Below, one piece after another: positions 7,445 through 14,380 of a stretch of DNA of 22,075 bases. Made by a program: the position numbers and the translations under genes. Source of the DNA: a virus; IMG/VR virus record IMGVR_UViG_3300009181_000396, positions 1-22,075 of that record, one strand, 5' to 3'. The stretch's first letter is position 1, and every line of letters starts with the position of its first letter. The notes under the pieces were generated by a model. It was given only the letters and a program-made list of their open reading frames with translations, searched no databases and had not been told where the DNA came from.

Positions 7445-8124
7445 TAATAAAACTCCTCAATAATTACTACGCCACTTGCTCCAGCGCCACCAGGAATGTT
7501 AGCCCCATCTCCAGGTCGTTTAGAAGCACCACTACCACCGCCGCCGTAGGCTCCGCCAGCATTACCAGGAATTGAAGAGGGCGCGCTACCGCCAACAGCA
7601 GCGCCGCCGCCGCCCATAATAGAATTTCCTCCAGCACCTCCAGCAAAATTGGCTCCATACCCACCACCACCACCACCACCATTAATATTAGCTTGACCGC
7701 TTGAACCTACGCCACCTGCACCCCCTGGATTATTAGTGGTAGCTCCGTTTCCACTGCCACCCGCCGAACCACCAGTTGCAGAAATTACTGTAATTGGCGC
7801 AGCTCCAAATGAAGATGTTGCGCCAGCGCCGCCAACTGTGTAAGGTTGTGGGCCTGGCAAAGATGCTGCTGGGTAAAATCGTACAGCCGTTCCACCACCT
7901 CCACCACCACCAGAGCCACCTTGTACAGCTGGTGTGTTTAAAGCACCACCATTACCACCACCACCAACAACAGTTACTTTGATTGATTTAACTGATGCTG
8001 GCTTTGTCCAAGTGCCCGGTGAAGTACCAACAGTCATTAAATTAATATTTGTTGGGGAAGCTGTTGCTTGAACGGTTGCATCAGGAAATGTTACGCCTGG
8101 TGCGCCAATACTTGTTGTTGCCAT
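7444..8124 (-). CDS. Glycine-rich adhesin-like tip protein
   Basis: A 226-residue protein. Residues 1-50 are a small N-terminal segment with GAPGVTFPDATVQATA, a pattern common in phage fibre genes. Residues 54 to about 215 are dominated by Gly-rich loops (several runs of 4-7 Gly, separated by short strands such as PYTVGGAGAT and ISATGG). The end, GASGVVIIEEFY, is the typical last strand of the Glycine-rich domain family. Gly-rich loops of this kind form polyglycine-II sandwiches in receptor-binding tips such as those of T4-like adhesins. Inferred role: recognition of the host receptor. It contains no Cys and no enzyme motif. The stop overlaps the next ATG by one base (TAATG). The codons are GC-rich relative to surrounding genes because Gly is GGN. 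Confidence 0.78.
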   Translation of the reverse strand: MATTSIGAPGVTFPDATVQATASPTNINLMTVGTSPGTWTKPASVKSIKVTVVGGGGNGGALNTPAVQGGSGGGGGGGTAVRFYPAASLPGPQPYTVGGAGATSSFGAAPITVISATGGSAGGSGNGATTNNPGGAGGVGSSGQANINGGGGGGGYGANFAGGAGGNSIMGGGGAAVGGSAPSSIPGNAGGAYGGGGSGASKRPGDGANIPGGAGASGVVIIEEFY

Positions 8125-8138
8125 GCTTTACTCCTTAA

Positions 8139-8483
8139 TTAACCAGCACTGATAGTGCCAGCAGATGAAATGGTGACAATTGTTGTTGCCCCATACTTAA
8201 TTACCAAATCCGCTCCTACTTGCTCAATTGTGAAATTTGTAGTTACCACAGATGGCGCAGATCCTGTAATACTGATAGGCCAAGTACCTGATGATCCAGT
8301 ACCTGTTGGCGATGGAACATCAGTACCTATTGCAAGTCCAAGACTTGTTCTAGCTGCCGAAGCAGTTGACGCATTTGTGCCTCCTTTAGAAAGTGGCACA
8401 ACAGAATTTAATTGGGTTGGCGGCACTCCTCCTGAGCTATCTAAGCTATTAGAAAAGTTTGCCAAATTCATTGCTTGGGTCAT
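8139..8483 (-). CDS. Short fibre-like protein with a KGGTNA motif
   Basis: A 114-residue protein. Residues about 33-50 read LSKGGTNASTASAARTSLGL, a motif seen widely in phage tail-fibre shafts just before the globular tip. The second half is beta-prone with Val, Thr and Ile (TNFTIEQVGADLVIKYG). It is too short to be a full fibre and most likely extends the end of the 720-residue protein, to which it is coupled by ATGA. Its ribosome site lies within the last codons of that gene (ATG CTG AAA GGC GCA AAA TGA). The 226-residue Gly-rich gene follows after 14 bases, so the three may build one tail tip. No enzyme motif is visible. Confidence 0.72.
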   Translation of the reverse strand: MTQAMNLANFSNSLDSSGGVPPTQLNSVVPLSKGGTNASTASAARTSLGLAIGTDVPSPTGTGSSGTWPISITGSAPSVVTTNFTIEQVGADLVIKYGATTIVTISSAGTISAG

Positions 8484-10642
8484 TTTGCGCCTTTCAGCAT
8501 TGCTATTTCAGATTTTAGTATTTCTAGCTCTTTTTGCATATCAGCAAACAACTCTTTCATACTAGGCTTGTATTCAATGTAAACAGGCATATCCATGCCC
8601 AACACACCAGCGGCGCTTATTGATGATGCCGAAGCTTCTCCAGCACTTCTGAATGATACAAATTGTGAAGGCTGACCACTAAATGACAATGCACCAATGA
8701 TTGTGTATGTGTATATAAAATCAGCTGCGCCAGCCATTGTGTAGTCAGTTCCAGCCTTTATCAAAGCGCCACAAAACCACATCAAATGGGAGTTACGAGC
8801 AAATTGAGTTGGAAACACTACACTGGAATTGGCAAAAGTTGTTTGTGTATAGTTTTCAGAAAATATCAAAGCATTTGCATTATTAAAAGCAAAAACCACA
8901 ATATTTAAATTTCCACCAACTGATGGTGTAAACAATTCGTAGCCTTGATTTGTGCCTATGTAGTCATAGTCACTATCCATTATTAAAGCGCCATTTAATA
9001 AAAGTAGTTCAGCGCCATCAGTATTTGTGGCTGGTATCGTTGTTTGACCATTTACCAAAGTTTCGGTTTGTACAACAAATGGGACTTTGTCTGCTGATGT
9101 AACAGCATCAATCAATCTTATGTAGTACATCTGAATCACATCATTTAATGAACATGCACTTGCCAATGTCACTGTAGTTGATGTGCGGGTGTAATCGTAA
9201 TTGGGGTCAAGAAAACACCCATTGCGAAACACCAATATTTGATCGGGTTGTGTATTTGAAAAACTAAATGCCGTTTGGCCTGCGGTTGCGGATGTTTGCA
9301 ATGTGCTGTAACGAACAGTATCAAGTGCAGCAGCTTGAATAATCCGTCCAAATTCATCTACCTCAATTACAGAAGTTCCAGCTGGATCAAAAGAATATCC
9401 AGCAGTATCTCTACCTTGCCCATAAGGATCAAGATTTAAATTTACAACACCGTTGGCTCCCAAATTGGAAAATCCAATACGCCCCGATGTTGGACTGCTT
9501 ACATTAACAACTACAGCTCCCGTGCGGCTGTATACATCAACGTAAGGGCTGGCAGTTAGTGTTTGAGTTGTTTGATTTAACCAACCTGAATTGTCAGGTG
9601 CATCAATAGATAAATTAAATTGTGCAGTGTTGCCGCCAGTTGTTCTTACCCACAAATAAACATCAGTAATAAAAGTGCCGCCAGCATCAAACCATGTGTA
9701 ATTTGCTGGGTTTGTATCAAGGGCAATAATGTCAGATGCCTGCACACCAAAATATGTTTTACCCGCAGGATCATTAGATGAGCTTGCGCCTACACTACTT
9801 GTGCCATATCGAACCAATAAATATCTAAATGGAGACTCAACAATCAATGGGTCTGTTGAAATTATGCCAATAGAAGTCATTGCCCCCAAAGTGGCAACAT
9901 CTAAATTAATGGTTGTTCCATAAATATATGGAAGGTAGCCAATTGGTTTGTTTGCGTTGGGAACAAAAGAAATGTTTCGCCCACCAAAAGATCTGTAAAA
10001 CAATTCATCAGTTGCCCCAAAATCATACGGTGACCATTCGTAATCTGCGGGGTCCACTGATATGGTGTTGTCGGTTGATGTTGCTAAACCATAAAATAAT
10101 TTGTCTGTAGGACTATCACTAATGTTTGTGCCTGCACTGTCATCCGCAAATTTGACGTTCATCCATTGGTCAAACGGCCTAAATGGGTTATCAAGATCAA
10201 TGGAACGCAAAGGCACAAGCCGCCAATTTTGGTTTAAATCAGGTACTTCTTGAGAGGCGGCAAAAGTGGCATGTCGACCACCAGCAGTTACAACCCACAA
10301 TGTTTTGGTTGCTCCAAATCCACCAGTTACTTGAAACCATGTGTATTGAGCGGGGTTAACGCTTTCTGTGACAGTGTCGGTGTTAAACAGGCCAAAATAC
10401 AAACGACCATATGGGTTATCGCTAAAATTTAAACCAGCAGTGTTATCGGCATATTTGACATCCAAGTACCTGTATTGATACTGAATCAACGTGCCAACAG
10501 TGTTAGAAATGAAACCCGTAGATGGATCATTGTTGACAGGGTATTGCCCAGGCGGCGTACCAGCGCCCAAGTTTGCAAGGATGTAGTTGACCGCCTCAGA
10601 AATCTCTGAAATCGATGGGTTGCTGTCTAGTGCAAATGGCAT
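8480..10642 (-). CDS. Repeat-built tail protein (fibre or tail hub component)
   Basis: A 720-residue protein made of two kinds of repeat. Three copies of a roughly 80-residue unit occur at about 57-140, 158-235 and 271-354. Each has a V-K/R-Y/F strand, then DxxAG..xSDxP, Y-F-G-L/V/A, a VDPAxYxW motif, and a GG-R/N-x-A strand. Next is a short region at 370-445. Three tail-fibre-type units follow at about 448-510, 523-588 and 597-664, marked by a G-Q-T start, an NG loop and DYDY or DYT (e.g. LVFRNGCFLDPNYDYT). The C-terminus is helical (KELFADMQKELEILKSEIAML, about 696-716), a likely trimer coiled coil. Its ATG overlaps the stop of the nozzle gene by one base, and its stop overlaps the next gene as ATGA. 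It likely attaches to the nozzle and bears the short fibre and adhesin. Confidence 0.72.
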   Translation of the reverse strand: MPFALDSNPSISEISEAVNYILANLGAGTPPGQYPVNNDPSTGFISNTVGTLIQYQYRYLDVKYADNTAGLNFSDNPYGRLYFGLFNTDTVTESVNPAQYTWFQVTGGFGATKTLWVVTAGGRHATFAASQEVPDLNQNWRLVPLRSIDLDNPFRPFDQWMNVKFADDSAGTNISDSPTDKLFYGLATSTDNTISVDPADYEWSPYDFGATDELFYRSFGGRNISFVPNANKPIGYLPYIYGTTINLDVATLGAMTSIGIISTDPLIVESPFRYLLVRYGTSSVGASSSNDPAGKTYFGVQASDIIALDTNPANYTWFDAGGTFITDVYLWVRTTGGNTAQFNLSIDAPDNSGWLNQTTQTLTASPYVDVYSRTGAVVVNVSSPTSGRIGFSNLGANGVVNLNLDPYGQGRDTAGYSFDPAGTSVIEVDEFGRIIQAAALDTVRYSTLQTSATAGQTAFSFSNTQPDQILVFRNGCFLDPNYDYTRTSTTVTLASACSLNDVIQMYYIRLIDAVTSADKVPFVVQTETLVNGQTTIPATNTDGAELLLLNGALIMDSDYDYIGTNQGYELFTPSVGGNLNIVVFAFNNANALIFSENYTQTTFANSSVVFPTQFARNSHLMWFCGALIKAGTDYTMAGAADFIYTYTIIGALSFSGQPSQFVSFRSAGEASASSISAAGVLGMDMPVYIEYKPSMKELFADMQKELEILKSEIAMLKGAK
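8484..8498 (-). promoter_or_regulatory. Ribosome site GAAAGGCGCAAA inside the upstream gene's last codons
   Basis: The minus strand reads GAAAGGCGCAAA followed by ATGA. The AAAGG core lies inside the final codons Leu-Lys-Gly-Ala-Lys of the 720-residue protein, giving tight translational coupling. Its AGGCGCAAAATG is identical to that before the nozzle gene. Confidence 0.6.
9581..10474 (-). repeat. Three divergent protein repeats in the 720-residue tail protein
   Basis: This covers the codons for residues 57-354. The three units share the pattern Y-F-G-x, N/D-P-A-x-Y-x-W and a closing G-G strand, at spacings of about 101 and 113 residues. They are protein-level repeats, too diverged to stand out at the DNA level. 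Confidence 0.7.
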
Positions 10643-12264
10643 TAGAACGCATCCTCAACAACTGTAGCTTGCCAATTCATGGCTGTCATATTCCATGCAT
10701 TGGTTGCATCATTTGATTCAACTTTAATAGACACTGTACGCACAGCGTTTTGTTGAGTTGTTACCCAAGGATTGTCTGTAACAATATCCACAATTCCAGT
10801 TTGACCGTAAGTTGGATCTTGAGCGGTTGAGTTAGCGCCGCCAATGGTTATGTCTATGCTGCCCGTGCCAGCAATTTCGGGCAAAGCACGGTGTATGTAC
10901 ACTTTTGAGCTGTAAGGTACTGGGCCTTTTTCAGATTGCAAAACAAGGTTGTTGCGCTCAAACAATGCTGGAATTGGCGCATCATTGATAAATGAATTAC
11001 CTTGGCCTGTTTGAATTAATTCTGCACTTGCTGTGCTGCCTTGTGCGTAAGTAACACAACGTGTTGCATACATAAAGTCAGCTTCAGTTGAGTCATATAC
11101 AGGGGCTTCGCAACCATTACATGCGTCTTGAATGTCCTTTGGCGCATTCCACACCTGAAGGTCATAACGGTACGACAACATCTTGTTGCACCATCCCGTG
11201 CTTTCCAAGTCAGGATAGTAGATCTCAATCTGATACTTCTGCGTGTTGTTTACCATAAACAAACGGTTTTGGTAAGTTGGACTTAGGTTGGCAAAGAAAT
11301 AATTTCTAACCCGTTGATTACCCAAAGAGTTGAAATTGCTTCCATCGAATACCCAAATGTCTCTACTATCAATTCCATATACAGCTTGGTCAGTGTTGAC
11401 GCAACAATTGTTGTTTAGCAAGCCACGACCTTGGTTAAACAGTCGAACTCCAAAAATTGGTGCTGTGCTGCTTTGATATGCAATTGGGCTAAACACCACG
11501 GTATCCCAATATGAGCAAACGTAAAAACTGCCACCTAAAAAGAAACCATCAACTAATGGCCCACGCACAGGTACTTCTTGTTCGTTGGCAATGTTGGTTA
11601 GGGTTGGCTCCCAAGTAGCTGGGACACCTGTACCAGCAAAAGCTTGTGACCACCGAACCGTTGTTGGGAAATTTACTGTGACGCTGGTATCAAGATCTTG
11701 AGTTAAATTGCCTGCAATTAAAATGTTGCCAACATTGGGCGAGCAGAAATTACGCACAAATCCTGCTCGGGTGGCAACAACACTTGTTCCATAGTTCCAC
11801 ACAAAATCGTCAGGCGCTGTGTCATAAATTTGGATTTCGGTGTCAGTTGGACGGTAATACATAGGAGGGCGCAATGTGTCGTTGATAAAAAACACACCAC
11901 CAACCCATGATGAAGTAATATTTAGATCATCGTTATATCCCGTCAAAGCAACATTTGGATTTGCTCCATAACCTGGCGTTATATTGGTAACGCCAGTGGT
12001 TGCAACTTTGTACCATCTTCCTTCACGAGTTGCCACAATATAGACAAATGTGGTTTGATCACGATAGTTGGCATTTACAAAAATGGAGTTACCTGGAACG
12101 GCATCTAATATTTGTTGTTCGCCATAAACCTTCTTTACCCCACGCACATCTGCTTCAACATTCAAGCCGTTGTTGTATTCCGTTGGACCCAAGGCGTTGC
12201 TGGGCACATCGGGTGTAAACGACATGTTGGTAAATGGGGTACGCAGACGGGTGTAATCGGACAT
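10642..12264 (-). CDS. Tail nozzle / tail tube-B-like protein
   Basis: A 540-residue beta-rich protein that would form the nozzle below the adaptor through which DNA leaves, the role of gp12-like proteins in T7 and the nozzle in SU10-like phages. Supporting features are length, position with the adaptor and fibres, and recurring propeller-type strands. N-LNVEADVRGVKK near the start fits the entry motif (N-G-x-x-x-x-x-G-x-x-x-R type). SWVGGVFFINDTLRPPMYY (119-137), FPTTVRWSQ (199-206) and AVYGIDSRDIWVFDG (294-308) are also of that kind. Cys clusters at 287-288 and 382/385 (C-x2-C) are unusual for such proteins and could bind metal or form crosslinks. The start has the ribosome site AGAGGCGCAAA-ATG. 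It follows the glycosyltransferase cassette after a 28-base gap. Nozzle is my best call, and a generic tail protein is the fallback. Confidence 0.68.
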   Translation of the reverse strand: MSDYTRLRTPFTNMSFTPDVPSNALGPTEYNNGLNVEADVRGVKKVYGEQQILDAVPGNSIFVNANYRDQTTFVYIVATREGRWYKVATTGVTNITPGYGANPNVALTGYNDDLNITSSWVGGVFFINDTLRPPMYYRPTDTEIQIYDTAPDDFVWNYGTSVVATRAGFVRNFCSPNVGNILIAGNLTQDLDTSVTVNFPTTVRWSQAFAGTGVPATWEPTLTNIANEQEVPVRGPLVDGFFLGGSFYVCSYWDTVVFSPIAYQSSTAPIFGVRLFNQGRGLLNNNCCVNTDQAVYGIDSRDIWVFDGSNFNSLGNQRVRNYFFANLSPTYQNRLFMVNNTQKYQIEIYYPDLESTGWCNKMLSYRYDLQVWNAPKDIQDACNGCEAPVYDSTEADFMYATRCVTYAQGSTASAELIQTGQGNSFINDAPIPALFERNNLVLQSEKGPVPYSSKVYIHRALPEIAGTGSIDITIGGANSTAQDPTYGQTGIVDIVTDNPWVTTQQNAVRTVSIKVESNDATNAWNMTAMNWQATVVEDAF

Positions 12265-12277
12265 TTTGCGCCTCTGT
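12265..12277 (-). promoter_or_regulatory. Ribosome site AGAGGCGCAAA of the nozzle gene
   Basis: The minus strand reads AGAGGCGCAAA directly before ATG. The same AGGCGCAAAATG string precedes the 114-residue fibre-like gene at 8483, so these two tail genes share an uncommon translation-start context, different from the TAAGGAAAAATT type used by the ejection-protein genes. Confidence 0.6.
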
Positions 12278-12292
12278 CAAGTACCTTGGATT

Positions 12293-12748
12293 CTAGATGC
12301 TTTTCAACGATCCCACATGAATTATGTGGGGTAATATTTCTTCAGGTTTTACAAAGTGGTTAGGATTGTGTTCTGTGTTCTCCCACCAAAGAAATTGATT
12401 GGCGGCAAGACTGTTTCTATCCTTTAGCAAGTTAATGTTTTCAGGGTGTCCAAAGATTAATGGGTCTGACACCGACCACAGAACAATACCTTGTTTGCCC
12501 TCTGACCAACAAAAATGTTGAAAAAAACTATCCACCCCAATCCATGTTCGACATTCATGAATCAGTGCTTTTAGGTCAGAAATGCTCAAGTTTGTCCTGA
12601 AATCATCAGTCAATTGGCGTTCACCATCAGTTCCTATTTGAACAATTGGCTCATCAATCAACTTGATTAATTCTTGCCAGTAAGGATAGTTTTTGGGATT
12701 CTGTTTGCCATTGTTTAACGCACGAGAAAAGGGCTGGATGACAATCAT
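12293..12748 (-). CDS. GT9-like (heptosyltransferase-type) C-terminal donor-binding half
   Basis: A 151-residue protein that matches only the C-terminal Rossmann half of GT-B family 9 transferases. It starts at the first strand of that half (MIVIQPFS), then K and W of the usual K-x-W-P region (KQNPKNYPYWQELIKL), IVQIGTDGE (35-43) for the nucleotide-sugar loop, a SISDLKALIHECRTWIGVDS block (55-74), and D-S-x3-H with WSVSDPLIFG (73-100), the family's D-S-G-x2-H and late S-D-P motifs. The N-terminal half sits at the end of the upstream protein. The two frames meet at ATGA, so the pair could form a two-chain enzyme. A sequencing frameshift in one ancestral ORF is the main alternative. No heptose specificity can be claimed. 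Confidence 0.8.
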   Translation of the reverse strand: MIVIQPFSRALNNGKQNPKNYPYWQELIKLIDEPIVQIGTDGERQLTDDFRTNLSISDLKALIHECRTWIGVDSFFQHFCWSEGKQGIVLWSVSDPLIFGHPENINLLKDRNSLAANQFLWWENTEHNPNHFVKPEEILPHIIHVGSLKSI

Positions 12749-13713
12749 AGGTACATCCTTTCAAAAGCCGCTTGTAAGCTGCCAGTCCATTTCCACTGAT
12801 CCATCTTTTTGTAGATGTTCCATTGGTCAATGTCGCCATATAGTTGTTGGGCTTCCGCAATAGACCGTCCTTCAACAATTTCAGGGTAACAGGTAAACAC
12901 TACAGGGTTCTTGATCTTTGGCAAAATTTTAGAAAAGACAATGTGATCGCCAAGACCACAATTCAACACTACGATAGTGCTGTCGGCAATTGCAACATGG
13001 TTTTTAAAGATTTGGTCATCATGGGCATACATAGCAGGGTTGGTTTCAGACCTAATGCCGCCAGTAGGTTGCTTTAGATGCCATGTAACCGCATAAGGCA
13101 CAACAAACAACTTGTACCCTTTTTGATGCAAGCCATAGCTAAACAAAGATTCTTCCCTGTGTGCTACCCGTGATAAACCAAGGTTATAGTCATGTACGCC
13201 AGCACGATACAAGAAAGAGCAATACAAATGCTCGACTTGTTTCTTTTCTTTGATCAATCCCCATTGGATATTTGGTTCTATCTCAATATTGGCAATCAAT
13301 CCTGAAGACTCAATAACAGCAGGCAAATGAGGCGGGTTCATTACCGTGCCACCTATGGCTCCAACATCATCCGCAATGTGGCTGCAAAGCACCTCTAAGA
13401 CGTTTGGTTCAGGCACGGCATCATCGTCTACTCTCCACACCCAGTCATAACTCATGGTGTTTGCCATTTGATGGATATGGTGCTGGCCTTTTTTGTTGGC
13501 GAACAACCATTCCCATTGGATCTTTTTGCAACTCAAAACATAAAACAAGTTTTGATACAAAGGGTCTTCCCGCATGTCCTTTGGTTCATCGTTGTCATCA
13601 AAGACAATCAGTTTGTCGGGCAACCGTGTTTGATTCATTACGGCTTGGATAACCAAAGGCAGGGTAGTGAAGTATCTACCTCTTGTGGCAACAGAGCAAA
13701 GTATCTTACTCAT
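12745..13713 (-). CDS. GT2-type glycosyltransferase carrying the N-terminal part of a GT9-like fold
   Basis: A 322-residue protein in two parts. Residues 1 to about 235 form a GT-A family 2 transferase. It has a start strand ILCSVATRGRY, a nucleotide-binding FDDND (38-42), a metal-binding DDD in RVDDDAVPEPN (96-98), an acceptor-side acidic pair in HREESLFSYGL (Glu187/188), and a late His in VTWHL (211). Residues about 245-322 look different: IVVLNCGLGDHIVFSKILPKI followed by VVFTCYPEIV is the first strand, Gly-rich loop and helix of a heptosyltransferase (GT9) N-terminal Rossmann domain. This piece is only about 78 residues long, against about 150 in GT9 enzymes. The stop overlaps the next start as ATGA, and the next ORF supplies the missing GT9 C-terminal half. 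It probably adds a sugar to a glycan, phage fibre or host surface. Confidence 0.85.
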   Translation of the reverse strand: MSKILCSVATRGRYFTTLPLVIQAVMNQTRLPDKLIVFDDNDEPKDMREDPLYQNLFYVLSCKKIQWEWLFANKKGQHHIHQMANTMSYDWVWRVDDDAVPEPNVLEVLCSHIADDVGAIGGTVMNPPHLPAVIESSGLIANIEIEPNIQWGLIKEKKQVEHLYCSFLYRAGVHDYNLGLSRVAHREESLFSYGLHQKGYKLFVVPYAVTWHLKQPTGGIRSETNPAMYAHDDQIFKNHVAIADSTIVVLNCGLGDHIVFSKILPKIKNPVVFTCYPEIVEGRSIAEAQQLYGDIDQWNIYKKMDQWKWTGSLQAAFERMYL

Positions 13714-14380
13714 TGTCCCACCTACAAAGCATCAAATTGCACCTATTGGTGTTGCTGATAGGCTCCATAGTTGTTTTGCATCTGCCGTTCTCGGACACAT
13801 ACGAAAAGTCAAAGCCAACAAAGTCTTTTTCTGTCAAGCCATGCAGCTTGTGATGTTCACCCCAAAAGCCAACAGGCTCGTTGTGCGGGACGCTGATCAA
13901 AAGTCGTTTGCAATGGTGTTTAAGTTTTTCAACAATCTCTAATCCGTTAGAAAGATGCTCAATTACTTCAAACGCCACTATGGTTTCATGGTCAAGAAAT
14001 TCATATGTGTTGATATCAGCTTGAACAAACCATTTTTTTAAACCCCAATTTTGTTCTTTGGCAACATCAATAATGATTGGATCGTAATCAAGGCCAAGGT
14101 AATTGACTTGTTGCGAAAAAAATTGAGAACCGTAACCTGTGGCGCAACCAAGCTCAAGCATAGATGCGCCCAACAAGTTTTGATTTGCCCAAATATAACG
14201 AGCCGCTTCTCGGCCTCCTACTGGATCGCCTTTTAGGAATACAGCACGTTCAAAGTTGTTTGTCAGCCGCCATCGATACCAGTCAGGATGATGTTCTTTG
14301 GCAAGTTTTAAAACATGAATGTCGAGTATTTTTTCCCATTGCGTTGCTATGTCAAGTCCATACAATTCTTTGCTTTTCAT
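13706..14380 (-). CDS. Class I SAM-dependent methyltransferase
   Basis: A 224-residue soluble enzyme of the Methyltransf_23 kind. The SAM site is clear: motif I ELGCATGYG (residues 76-84), an acidic end of strand 2 in LGLDYD (Asp98), Asp122 in QADIN, and the post-motif block AFEVIEHL (136-143) followed by LLISVPHNE (160-168). The N-terminal helix, with WEKILDIHVLKLAKEHHPDWYRW, is the lid seen in sugar and small-molecule methyltransferases. The ATG lies inside the fibre's stop (ATGA), and the C-terminus overlaps the glycosyltransferase start by 8 bases, so all are translated together. Likely substrates are a sugar or glycan made by the neighbouring transferases. DNA methylation is unlikely because no DPPY/NPPY motif or target recognition domain is seen. 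Confidence 0.88.
   Translation of the reverse strand: MKSKELYGLDIATQWEKILDIHVLKLAKEHHPDWYRWRLTNNFERAVFLKGDPVGGREAARYIWANQNLLGASMLELGCATGYGSQFFSQQVNYLGLDYDPIIIDVAKEQNWGLKKWFVQADINTYEFLDHETIVAFEVIEHLSNGLEIVEKLKHHCKRLLISVPHNEPVGFWGEHHKLHGLTEKDFVGFDFSYVSENGRCKTTMEPISNTNRCNLMLCRWDNE

Noticed and set aside
8155-8565. Plus-strand open frame of 136 codons across the short fibre gene
   Set aside because: It is antisense to two clearly coding, ATGA-coupled minus-strand genes, and its sequence shows no family pattern.
12252-12280. Minus-strand TTGACA (12280-12275) as a -35 box before the nozzle gene
   Set aside because: The hexamer 17 bases downstream is ATTACA, a poor -10 match, and lies inside the nozzle coding region.
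12740-12760. Programmed -1 frameshift joining the two halves of the GT9-like fold
   Set aside because: The overlap is ATGA, which allows re-initiation, and no slippery heptamer or clear downstream structure is visible before it.
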